From Liquorilactobacillus hordei DSM 19519 (GTDB taxonomy: Bacteria > Bacillota > Bacilli > Lactobacillales > Lactobacillaceae), in NCBI RefSeq assembly GCF_019443985.1, contig NZ_CP049303.1, positions 1,922,001 to 1,986,000 of the forward strand: a stretch of 64,000 nucleotides of DNA, in the 5' to 3' direction. The stretch's first letter is position 1. The number at the start of each line of letters is the position of its first letter. Below the pieces are notes generated by a model. That model was not told the origin of the DNA. It was given only the letters and a program-made list of their open reading frames with translations, and ran no database searches. Shown piece after piece: positions 17,742 to 29,613 of the stretch. Position numbers and translations under genes: made by a program.

Positions 17742-18647
17742 TTATTTTTCTCCGATAATTCTAACCTCTGTTTCTAATTCAACAGCGAATTTCTGCTTAA
17801 TAACTTTTTTAATATGATCTATCACAGCAATGTAATCAGCTGCCGTAGCATTTCCTCGATTAACAATAAAGCCTGCATGTTTAAGCGAAATCTGCGCTCC
17901 GCCAATCATAAATCCTTGCAGCCCTGCGTCGTGAATTAATTTACCTGTAAAATGTCCCTCTGGCCTTTTAAAAACACTACCACAAGAAGGATATTCTAGT
18001 GGCTGCTTAGCGCCTCTTAAGAAATTAAAGTTATCCATTTTCTCTCTAATTTCTTTTTTCTCCCCACTTTGTAATTTAAAAATTGCACTTAAAACAATAT
18101 CTTTCTCATCTTGAATTCTACTATGTCTGTACGAAAAAAGCATTTGCTCATTCGTATATGTTTTTGTTTTTCCTTCAGGTGTTAAAACCTCAACTTCACT
18201 AACTACCTGCTTTATTTCTCCACCATATGCACCAGCATTCATAAAAACAGCGCCTCCGACACTACCAGGAATTCCAGCAGCAAATTCCATTCCTGTCAAA
18301 CCAGCCTCATATGCACGTTCTGTAACTCCTATCAATGCCGAACCAGCCTCTGCAACAACGGTATTATCTATAATTTTTACATTGTTCATTTTTGTTAAGA
18401 TTATTACTAAACCTCTGATACCTTTCTCTCTTACAATCAGATTACTTGCATTTCCTATAACGGTTATTTGCAATTGATATTCATTCGCAATAGCAATCAT
18501 TCCACGAATATCTTCAGACTCTGTTGGAAAAGCAAGAATCTCTGCTGGACCACCAGTTTTCGTATTAGTATATGCTGATAGCGATTTTTCGATTTTTATT
18601 TTTTCTTCCGTAAATTTTTCTACAAATAATTCTTGTATCTGCTTCAT
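17742..18647 (-). CDS. murB: UDP-N-acetylenolpyruvoylglucosamine reductase MurB
   Basis: NADPH/FAD enzyme that makes UDP-MurNAc for peptidoglycan; cytoplasmic. I chose ATG 18647 (MKQIQELFVEKFTEE; 301 aa, the usual length) with a GGGGA site 7-9 bases upstream; a GTG at 18710 would add 21 non-conserved residues. FAD motifs: IGNASNLIVREKGIRG and GMEFAAGIPGSVGGAVFMNAGAYGGE. The catalytic Ser lies in YPSCGSVFKRP and the C-terminal active-site Glu in LETEVRIIGE. Type IIa-like short form. Confidence 0.95.
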   Translation of the reverse strand: MKQIQELFVEKFTEEKIKIEKSLSAYTNTKTGGPAEILAFPTESEDIRGMIAIANEYQLQITVIGNASNLIVREKGIRGLVIILTKMNNVKIIDNTVVAEAGSALIGVTERAYEAGLTGMEFAAGIPGSVGGAVFMNAGAYGGEIKQVVSEVEVLTPEGKTKTYTNEQMLFSYRHSRIQDEKDIVLSAIFKLQSGEKKEIREKMDNFNFLRGAKQPLEYPSCGSVFKRPEGHFTGKLIHDAGLQGFMIGGAQISLKHAGFIVNRGNATAADYIAVIDHIKKVIKQKFAVELETEVRIIGEK

Positions 18648-18898
18648 TTCAAATATCCCCACATTCATTAACATCTCATCTAAGTTTAGCACTTTTTTAC
18701 CGAATACCACATGCCCAAAATCACACTATTATATTTTATAAAATTTTGTGAGTATTTGTATAAATAAATCACTTATTTCATTAAATATTAATAACTTCAA
18801 AAAGTTCTGCATGCCTTTAATATTATTCTTCTTTCTGCTAAAATTAGGAATAAAATTGTTGTATTACTCACAAATATACAAGTTAGGAGGATTCTTCC

Positions 18899-19429
18899 AT
18901 GAATTTTGTTGCATTTGATTTTGAAACAGCTAATGCTAAAAGAAATAGTGCATGTTCAATCGCACTCACTGTAGTTAAAAATAATCAAGTAGTTGATGAA
19001 CTCTATTCTTTAATTGATCCTCAAGCAGCTTTTCATTGGCGTAATACCCAAATACATGGTATAGCTGAAAAAGATATCCTTGGAGCCCCGAATTTTGCAG
19101 AACTATGGCCTCATATATCAAACTTTTTTACAAAAGATAAATTAATTATTGCTCATAATGCAACTTTCGACTGTAGCGTCCTAAGTCATACACTTCAACT
19201 GTATAACTTACCTGTTCCCAACTATTTAGTACTCGATACACTTGCAACAAGCCGCAACCTTTTTAGCTTAGAAAACTACAAACTTAATACAATTTGTTCA
19301 AATCTTGATATCACGCTCAACCATCATCATAATGCACTAGATGATAGTCGGGCTTGTGCTGATATTTTACTGTATCAGATTAAAAACTATGGTGTGGATA
19401 AAGTGTCAAATTACATCAAACTAAAATGA
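18899..19429 (+). CDS. DEDDh 3'-5' exonuclease (DnaQ-like)
   Basis: Small stand-alone exonuclease, 176 aa. Motifs: Exo I FDFETA (Asp7, Glu9), Exo II HNATFDCSVL, and Exo III HHNALDDSRACADI, giving the full DEDDh set. There is no polymerase, BRCT or GIY-YIG fusion. The family proofreads or trims DNA or RNA; the exact role is unknown. ATG follows TTAGGAGG. It is convergent with amtB across a shared terminator. Confidence 0.92.
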   Translation: MNFVAFDFETANAKRNSACSIALTVVKNNQVVDELYSLIDPQAAFHWRNTQIHGIAEKDILGAPNFAELWPHISNFFTKDKLIIAHNATFDCSVLSHTLQLYNLPVPNYLVLDTLATSRNLFSLENYKLNTICSNLDITLNHHHNALDDSRACADILLYQIKNYGVDKVSNYIKLK

Positions 19430-19452
19430 TTATAAATTTTTGCTTTTCAAAC

Positions 19453-19528
19453 TAAAAAAGAGTTAATATCCGCTTTTTAATCTCTGCCTAACTTAGAGAT
19501 TAATTGTCGTAATATATTAACTCTTTTT
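19453..19528. terminator. Two-tier bidirectional terminator
   Basis: Outer stem AAAAAAGAGTTAATAT paired with ATATTAACTCTTTTT enclosing an inner stem TAATCTCT...AGAGATTA. It serves both the exonuclease (+) and amtB (-). Confidence 0.8.
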
Positions 19529-19549
19529 CTTTTATACTACAGTTCAAAT

Positions 19550-20857
19550 TCAATCTTGAGGATTATTTAAGTGAGCTAATTGACCTTGAAATTCTTGACC
19601 GTATTTTTGGACATCTGAACTAGTTGTTGAGACTGTATAATCAGCAATTTCACCATGTTCAGATTGGTCAAGACCCGTTATCTCATCACTTTCTTCAACA
19701 CGAATCTTCATGAAAAGTTTCAAGATAACTATAAGGATACTTGCAACAATTGTGACAAAAATGATTGTAAATAATGTACCTCCGATTTGAATCAATAATT
19801 GTTTAAAACCCCCACCATAAAACAAACCATTACTGATGGAACTGTTAGCAACTTTGCTTGCAAATGCACCCGTTAAGATTGAACCTACAATCCCTGAAAC
19901 ACCATGGCAACCAAAAGCATCTAACGGATCATCATACTTCAATTTGGGTTTAACATATGTTATGAATAGGTAACTGACAATTGCACTTAAAGCTCCAATC
20001 CAAAATGCCCCTGCTCCTGTTACAAAACCTGTAGCTGGAGTAATCCCAACAAGTCCACAAATTGTTCCAGTACATGCACCTTCCAGTGTTGGTTTTCCAA
20101 CAACAATCATATCCAAAACCATCCATGTAACTAATGCAGCTGCTGTTGCAACAGTTGTTGTCAAGAATGCCTGTACAGCAATTTCTGTCATTCCTAGAGC
20201 TGAACCAGCATTAAACCCGTACCATCCAATCCAAAGAATCGTTGTACCCAACAATACCCATGGTAAATTATAATGTGTTTGTTTATTTTTTCCAAAATCA
20301 ATTCTCTTACCAAGGAATACCGAAAGTACTAAGGCTGTCACACCTGCATTAATATGAACAACTGTTCCACCAGCAAAATCCAAAACACCATATGAAGCAA
20401 GCAAACCACTACCACTCCATACCATATGTACCATTGGGTAGTAAATGAAGAGTGACCACAAAATAATAAACACAAGTAAGAAATTAAACCTCATTCTACC
20501 AACTATTGCCCCAACAAAAAGTGCGGGTGTAATAATAGCAAACATCATCTGAAATAATAAAAATGTTCCTACATTAATTCCAAGTTCTTTTGACTGTAAT
20601 TGAGCCAAGTTTAATCCATCTAAGAAGAAATGTTTAACGGTTCCGATTATGCCACCTACATCTCCATTGAATGAGAGTTCGTAGCCAACCGCGGCATAAA
20701 GTAAAACAGCAACTCCACAAATTACAAAAACTGAAAACATTGTATTAACAACATTTTTTTTGGAAACCAATCCACCATAGAAAAAAGCTAACCCAGGTGT
20801 CATAAAAAAAACTAGCACACATGAAATAATCAAAAATGTAGTATTAGCTGCATTCAT
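19550..20857 (-). CDS. amtB: Ammonium transporter AmtB
   Basis: Trimeric ammonium channel of the plasma membrane, 435 aa, 11 helices. Family landmarks: AFFYGGLVSKKNVVNTM near the N-terminus, FAGGTVVHINAGVTALVL with the first pore His, and DPLDAFGCHGVSGIVGSILTGAFA with the second. A 40-residue cytosolic tail follows. The usual partner glnK is not adjacent: downstream is a terminator and upstream an IS. A GGGGGGATAC site precedes ATG. Confidence 0.95.
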   Translation of the reverse strand: MNAANTTFLIISCVLVFFMTPGLAFFYGGLVSKKNVVNTMFSVFVICGVAVLLYAAVGYELSFNGDVGGIIGTVKHFFLDGLNLAQLQSKELGINVGTFLLFQMMFAIITPALFVGAIVGRMRFNFLLVFIILWSLFIYYPMVHMVWSGSGLLASYGVLDFAGGTVVHINAGVTALVLSVFLGKRIDFGKNKQTHYNLPWVLLGTTILWIGWYGFNAGSALGMTEIAVQAFLTTTVATAAALVTWMVLDMIVVGKPTLEGACTGTICGLVGITPATGFVTGAGAFWIGALSAIVSYLFITYVKPKLKYDDPLDAFGCHGVSGIVGSILTGAFASKVANSSISNGLFYGGGFKQLLIQIGGTLFTIIFVTIVASILIVILKLFMKIRVEESDEITGLDQSEHGEIADYTVSTTSSDVQKYGQEFQGQLAHLNNPQD

Positions 20858-21294
20858 AAAGTATCCCCCCTATTTGATGTCACAAATTATAACATCACAT
20901 ACGATTGGATGTCTATAAAAAAAATAAAACTGTTTATATCTAGTTTTATTCTAGATTTTTATTTTCTTTTTAAAGATAACCTGTTATTTATTAATTAAAA
21001 ACAATCCTTTAGTATTTAATTTTTTATCTTCTTTGCTTTATGATGTAATAAATCTAACATTCTCATGGAACACAATTTAAGTGTCTTAGACTTTTTACTT
21101 TCTTTTATTCACACTTAACTATATTCCTACCAAATTTGCCCATTTACTTACTTTTAAAGTTATTAACTTTTATGCTGATCTACCAGTGAATAAAGAATAT
21201 CAATTTAACACACCTATTTTTCTTTATCGATGAATTTAAGACTAAATCAGACAAGATGATTGCAACAGGATTACAACAACTTCATGATTAATTG
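20858..21294. other. AT-rich intergenic stretch upstream of amtB
   Basis: About 430 bases with no convincing gene. It should hold the amtB promoter, but I see no strong box. At 21203-21290 a 20-30 codon open segment ends ...TKSDKMIATGLQQLHD-stop, has no start, and may be the remnant of a gene tail. The left target duplication of ISL3 copy 2 (ATTAATTG, 21287-21294) closes the stretch. Confidence 0.4.
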
Positions 21295-22732
21295 GGCTCT
21301 AAAATATTGGGTGTTGATGAACTTCCATCAACACCCAATTTTCATGTACAATAAAAGGACAAGTTCCCAAATGCACCACCACATACCAACCAAAGTAAAA
21401 GTAAAGGCAAGTGAGAAAACATGTCCCAAGACTATTCTATCGAAAATATACTTCAAATCCAAGACCCAAATATTAAATGTATCAGTATTGACAATTCTGA
21501 TCCCAAGAAACAAGTCATTCATGCCAAATTAACTTATTCGATAAAGCGCTGTCCACTTTGTGGCCAATCCCAAGTAGTCCGTTTTGGAACTAATTTGATC
21601 AACGTCAGGATGCCACCTATCAAAGAACGACCAGTTATCTTAAAACTGCTTAAACAACGTTATCTGTGCAAAAGAGGGCAACATACTTTTAGTGCTGAAA
21701 CGTCGCTAGTTAAACCACACTGTCAAATCTCAGAAGATACCAAACAGATGATTATTCTACAGCTTACTAAAGATCGTAGTATTACTGATATTGCAGAGGA
21801 ATTAAATGTTTCACCAGTGGCAGTTAATCGAGTACTTGATTCATTAGCGATTCAGACTAAGACCGCCTTGCTTACCTTACCAACTACGTTGTGTTTTGAT
21901 GAATTTCGCTCCACTGGTCATCAGATGAGTTTTATTGCCATTGATGGTGATACACATCGGCTAGTTTCTGTTTTACCTAATCGCCTTAATCGAAGTATCC
22001 AAAATCACTTTGAAAGTAACTATTCCTTAGCTGAACGTAGGAAAGTTAAACAAGTAGTTATTGATTTCAATGCACAGTATCAATCCGTAATTCACATAAT
22101 TTTTCCAGAAGCAAAAGTTATCGCCGATAACTTTCATCTAGTTCAAATGGGACTCCAAGCACTGAACCAGACACGCGTACAGTTAATGCATCGATTCACT
22201 CAAAATTCACGAGAATATCGAGTTCTCAAACATCACTGGCGTTTATTTTTAAAAACTTATTCTGGCTTAAATCAACGTAAACCACAATGGTTTGCGCATT
22301 TAAAGAACTGGTTCACCCAAGAACAATTAGTCTGGCAAGGTCTTGAGTTAGATTCAACCTACCAACACACTTACTTCGTTGCGCATTCCCTAGTTGATGC
22401 CTTAAGAAAGCGTGATTATTTAAAGTTCATTAAAACACTAAATCGAGCTGACAAAGTCAGCCCACAGCTTGAAACTACAATAAAGACCTATCGCAAATAT
22501 CTACCATTAATTAAAAACATGATGGCAAGCAACTATTCAAATGGCCCACTAGAAGGTGTTAATCGCAAAATCAAACAAATTAAACGCACGGCATACGGCT
22601 ATAGAAACTGGTCACATTTTTACACCCGGATTAGAATTGAATTTACGATTCGAATAAAAAAAAGAAAACCAATTCGAAAATGAATTGATTTTCTTTTAAA
22701 AATTTCCCATCAACAGCGGTTGACAAAGAGCC
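21295..22732 (+). mobile_element. ISL3-family insertion sequence, copy 2
   Basis: 1438 bp, the same length as copy 1 and with the same ends, and in the same orientation. Perfect 8-base target duplication ATTAATTG (21287-21294 and 22733-22740), different from that of copy 1, so both are independent insertions. It sits immediately downstream of the terminator of the rRNA-tRNA operon. The two copies are direct repeats 11.6 kb apart. Confidence 0.96.
21421..22683 (+). CDS. ISL3-family transposase (copy 2)
   Basis: 420-aa DDE transposase with the same reading as the copy at 9829-11091: zinc ribbon CPLCGQ, HTH, DEFRS/DFNAQ catalytic region, and GVNRKIKQIKR box. Complete, no frameshift. The lack of divergence between copies suggests recent spread. 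Confidence 0.97.
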   Translation: MSQDYSIENILQIQDPNIKCISIDNSDPKKQVIHAKLTYSIKRCPLCGQSQVVRFGTNLINVRMPPIKERPVILKLLKQRYLCKRGQHTFSAETSLVKPHCQISEDTKQMIILQLTKDRSITDIAEELNVSPVAVNRVLDSLAIQTKTALLTLPTTLCFDEFRSTGHQMSFIAIDGDTHRLVSVLPNRLNRSIQNHFESNYSLAERRKVKQVVIDFNAQYQSVIHIIFPEAKVIADNFHLVQMGLQALNQTRVQLMHRFTQNSREYRVLKHHWRLFLKTYSGLNQRKPQWFAHLKNWFTQEQLVWQGLELDSTYQHTYFVAHSLVDALRKRDYLKFIKTLNRADKVSPQLETTIKTYRKYLPLIKNMMASNYSNGPLEGVNRKIKQIKRTAYGYRNWSHFYTRIRIEFTIRIKKRKPIRK

Positions 22733-22747
22733 ATTAATTGTTTTCAT

Positions 22748-22786
22748 TAAAAAAAGAAGCCTCAACCATACGGTTTAAGACTTCCT
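22748..22786 (-). terminator. Terminator of the rRNA-tRNA operon
   Basis: Minus strand: GAAGTCTTAAACC, short loop, GGTTGAGGCTTC, then seven T. It lies 29 bases past tRNA-Leu and 8 bases before the right duplication of ISL3 copy 2. Confidence 0.85.
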
Positions 22787-22814
22787 TATTTTTGTTTCCA
22801 ACTGTTACCATAAA

Positions 22815-22899
22815 TACCGGTGATCGGGGTCGAACCGATACGCCCTCAACGGGCACTGGATTTTGAGTCCAGCGCGTCTGCCAATTCCGCCACACCGGC
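22815..22899 (-). tRNA. tRNA-Leu (anticodon CAA)
   Basis: 85 nt with a class II long variable arm (GCCC/GGGC). Anticodon stem CTGGA/TCCAG with loop CTCAAAA. Acceptor GCCGGTG/CACCGGT with a G-T first pair. No encoded CCA. Last tRNA of the array. Confidence 0.95.
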
Positions 22900-22954
22900 A
22901 TACTACTACAATACTTATAAAACTATACTACTGTTAGCGCCTAAAAGCAACTAA

Positions 22955-23025
<71 letters not shown>

Positions 23026-23046
23026 AGATATAGTACAAATCCAAAA

Positions 23047-23118
23047 CTGGGTTAGCTGGATTCGAACCAGCGCATGAGGGAGTCAAAGTCCCTTGCCTTA
23101 CCGCTTGGCTATAACCCA
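23047..23118 (-). tRNA. tRNA-Gln (anticodon TTG)
   Basis: 72 nt. Acceptor TGGGTTA/TAACCCA, anticodon stem AGGGA/TCCCT, loop CTTTGAC, T stem GCTGG/CCAGC. All stems paired. Confidence 0.95.
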
Positions 23119-23126
23119 ATCTTAAA

Positions 23127-23200
23127 GGCGATAGGTGGGAATCGAACCCACGCGTGCCGGAGCCACAATCCGGTGCGTTAACCACTTCGCCACTATCGCC
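23127..23200 (-). tRNA. tRNA-His (anticodon GTG)
   Basis: 74 nt including the extra 5' G (G-1) opposite C73, the His identity pair. Anticodon stem CCGGA/TCCGG, loop TTGTGGC, T stem GTGGG/CCCAC. Confidence 0.95.
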
Positions 23201-23208
23201 ATCAATGG

Positions 23209-23279
23209 CAGGGGTAGTAGGAATTGAACCCACACTGACGGTTTTGGAGACCGTAGTTCTACCTTTAAACTATACCCCT
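23209..23279 (-). tRNA. tRNA-Trp (anticodon CCA)
   Basis: 71 nt. Acceptor AGGGGTA/TACCCCT, discriminator G, anticodon stem ACGGT/ACCGT, loop CTCCAAA. The T stem has one G-T pair. Confidence 0.95.
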
Positions 23280-23290
23280 ATTATTAAAAA

Positions 23291-23373
23291 TGGAAGGGAG
23301 TGGATTCGAACCACCGAACCCGAAGGAGCGGATTTACAGTCCGCCGCGTTTAGCCAGACTTCGCTACCCTTCC
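23291..23373 (-). tRNA. tRNA-Tyr (anticodon GTA)
   Basis: 83 nt, class II variable arm. Acceptor GGAAGGG/CCCTTCC, anticodon stem GCGGA/TCCGC, loop CTGTAAA. Confidence 0.95.
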
Positions 23374-23377
23374 ATGG

Positions 23378-23450
23378 TGGCGCGGGACAGAATCGAACTG
23401 CCGACACATGGAGCTTCAATCCATTGCTCTACCAACTGAGCTACCGAGCC
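23378..23450 (-). tRNA. tRNA-Phe (anticodon GAA) with an acceptor mismatch
   Basis: 73 nt. Anticodon stem ATGGA/TCCAT, loop TTGAAGC. The acceptor strands GGCTCGG and CCGCGCC leave a T4-C69 mismatch where the usual bacterial sequence has A69. Otherwise complete. Confidence 0.9.
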
Positions 23451-23470
23451 ATCAAAATATAAATATAAAA

Positions 23471-23544
23471 CGGTCCTAGACGGATTTGAACCGACGATCT
23501 CCTGCGTGACAGGCAGGCGTGATAGACCCCTACACTATAGGACC
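23471..23544 (-). tRNA. tRNA-Asp (anticodon GTC) with a T-stem mismatch
   Basis: 74 nt. Acceptor GGTCCTA/TAGGACC, anticodon stem CCTGC/GCAGG, loop CTGTCAC. The T stem GTCGG/CCGTC has a T50-T64 mismatch. Confidence 0.92.
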
Positions 23545-23553
23545 GTAATATTA

Positions 23554-23626
23554 TGGAGGATACAGGGCTCGAACCTGTGACCCTCTGCTTGTAAGGCAGC
23601 CGCTCTCCCAACTGAGCTAATCCTCC
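23554..23626 (-). tRNA. tRNA-Val (anticodon TAC) with an anticodon-stem mismatch
   Basis: 73 nt. Acceptor GGAGGAT/ATCCTCC, anticodon loop CTTACAA. The anticodon stem GCTGC/GCAGA has a G27-A43 mismatch at its base. Confidence 0.92.
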
Positions 23627-23630
23627 AATA

Positions 23631-23702
23631 TGACCCGTACGGGATTTGAACCCATGTTACCGCCGTGAAAGGGCGGTGTCTTAACCACTTGACCAACGGG
23701 TC
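23631..23702 (-). tRNA. tRNA-Glu (anticodon TTC)
   Basis: 72 nt. Acceptor GACCCGT/ACGGGTC, anticodon stem CCGCC/GGCGG, loop CTTTCAC. The T stem has one T-G pair. Confidence 0.95.
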
Positions 23703-23711
23703 ATTCTGCTA

Positions 23712-23803
23712 CGGAGAGTAAGGGATTCGAACCCTTGAAACAGGTCATAACCCGTTTACATGATTTCCAATCATGCTCCTTCGGCCAACTCGGACAACTC
23801 TCC
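23712..23803 (-). tRNA. tRNA-Ser (anticodon GGA)
   Basis: 92 nt with a long variable arm (AAACGGG/CCTGTTT). Anticodon stem CATGA/TCATG, loop TTGGAAA, discriminator G. Confidence 0.95.
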
Positions 23804-23818
23804 AGCATAAACAACAAA

Positions 23819-23891
23819 CTCCGGCAGGCGGGCTCGAACCGTCGACAACCTGATTAACAGTCAGGTGCTCTACCAACTGAGCTATGCCGGA
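23819..23891 (-). tRNA. tRNA-Asn (anticodon GTT) with a T-stem mismatch
   Basis: 73 nt, the first tRNA after 5S. Acceptor TCCGGCA/TGCCGGA, anticodon stem CCTGA/TCAGG, loop CTGTTAA. The T stem GACGG/CCGCC has an A50-C64 mismatch. Confidence 0.92.
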
Positions 23892-23901
23892 ATAATTAAA
23901 G

Positions 23902-24018
23902 CACGGCAACGACCTATCCTCGCAGGGGGCGATCCCCCAACTACTATCGGCGCTAAGAAGCTTAACTTCTGTGTTCGACATGGGAACAGGTGTATCCTTC
24001 TTGCCATCATCACCGCAC
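23902..24018 (-). rRNA. rrf: 5S ribosomal RNA
   Basis: About 117 nt. The minus-strand reading begins GTGCGGTGATGATGGCAAGA and contains CCCATGTCGAACACAGAAG. The ends pair (TGCGGTG near CGTTGCCGTGC). It lies between 23S and tRNA-Asn. Confidence 0.95.
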
Positions 24019-24102
24019 TCTTTTGCTTGAGAAAACTTTGTTCTCTCAAAACTAGCTAATATTTCTCTTCCTTAATCAACTACCGTCCGCATTTCTTTCT
24101 TT

Positions 24103-27020
<2,918 letters not shown>

Positions 27021-27170
27021 ATCTTTACCTACGGTAAAGCGGTTATGAGTTTAGCGTTCAAGATTTTTCTTGTTTTAAACTCTTTAAAACGCGGTGTTCT
27101 CGGTTTGTTAATTATTTTAGAAAAATATTATCTAGTTTTCAAAGAACAAATTTGACAATTATCTTGTCAA

Positions 27171-27243
27171 TGGAGCCTAACGGGATCGAACCGATGACCT
27201 CCTGCGTGCAAAGCAGGCGCTCTCCCAGCTGAGCTAAGGCCCC
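27171..27243 (-). tRNA. tRNA-Ala (anticodon TGC) in the 16S-23S spacer
   Basis: 73 nt. Acceptor GGGGCCT/AGGCTCC with the G3-T70 Ala identity pair; anticodon loop TTTGCAC in CCTGC/GCAGG. The T stem ATCGG/CCGTT has a T50-T64 mismatch, which may be normal in this lineage. Confidence 0.94.
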
Positions 27244-27262
27244 ATAAAAAATATAAAAAGGA

Positions 27263-27337
<75 letters not shown>

Positions 27338-27411
27338 ATAACATCCTCAAATAGAGAAGTAGGCCTCTCAAAACTAAACAAAGTTTCAACAATCGTGTGT
27401 AGGTTTCCGTT

Positions 27412-28982
<1,571 letters not shown>

Positions 28983-29131
28983 AAGTTTGTGACTCTTTAA
29001 TTACTTATTTACTAGCGAATTGACTTCGCAAATGTTTGCTCTTGTACTAAACAAGAGACCCTACACATTTGATTTGTCGAAACTTTGTTCAGTTTTCAAA
29101 GGTCTACATAATTGCTTAACGCAACCATTTA

Positions 29132-29160
29132 ATTGTAACATCGTTATCTGTTAAAGTCAA
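29132..29160 (-). promoter_or_regulatory. rRNA promoter P2
   Basis: Minus strand TTGACT (29160-29155), 17 bases, TACAAT (29137-29132). About 145 bases upstream of 16S. Confidence 0.85.
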
Positions 29161-29251
29161 TAGCTTTTTTTGAATAAAAAATCTTATAAAACTAATAAAT
29201 ATTCAAAAATTTGTTTTGTCTAAACATTTATATCTCTTAACGACAATAAAT

Positions 29252-29280
29252 ATAATACCAAGTATTACGTACTGAGTCAA
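29252..29280 (-). promoter_or_regulatory. rRNA promoter P1
   Basis: Minus strand TTGACT (29280-29275), 17 bases, TATTAT (29257-29252). Tandem with P2, 120 bases upstream of it. Confidence 0.85.
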
Positions 29281-29462
29281 GAAGTTTTTTCTATTTATTC
29301 TAAATAGTCTTTAGTATCATAATTATAGCTGACAAGAATAAATTAGGAGCGTTTTGTTGTATTACAAAAATGCCCTAAAGAGTTAAATAATCTTCTAGCA
29401 TTACTATTCAAAGTATATAAAATTTCAAAATAAAAAGAGTTACTTCATCAGGGCATAAAAAA
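29281..29462. other. Intergenic stretch between rRNA promoters and IS1182
   Basis: AT-rich, no gene seen. It contains an inverted pair ATGCCCT (about 29379) and AGGGCAT (about 29450). Nothing else I can support. Confidence 0.4.
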
Positions 29463-29486
29463 GGGGCTGTGCCATAAGTCCTAAGT

Positions 29487-29535
29487 GAAAGAGCTTCACC
29501 AGAGAAAGTAATGATTTTTCTGGTGAAGCTCTTTT
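29487..29535. terminator. Hairpin just inside the IS1182 left end
   Basis: About 19 of 21 positions pair (GAAAGAGCTTCACCAGAGAA with TTTTTCTGGTGAAGCTCTTT), followed by TTTT. It would stop transcription entering the element from outside toward the transposase. Confidence 0.75.
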
Positions 29536-29613
29536 GGTATAATTAAAAATAAAAAAGCACCGGTTGCAGCCAGTACTTTCAAAAACAATACCCCTATAGA
29601 AAGGATAAACAAA

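Noticed and set aside
21203..21290. Possible gene remnant ending TKSDKMIATGLQQLHD
   Set aside because: No start codon, fewer than 35 codons, family not recognised; kept only as a remark in the intergenic entry.
9703..22732. Composite transposon bounded by the ISL3 copies
   Set aside because: Each copy has its own different 8-base duplication, and the interior is core chromosome; two separate insertions explain it better.
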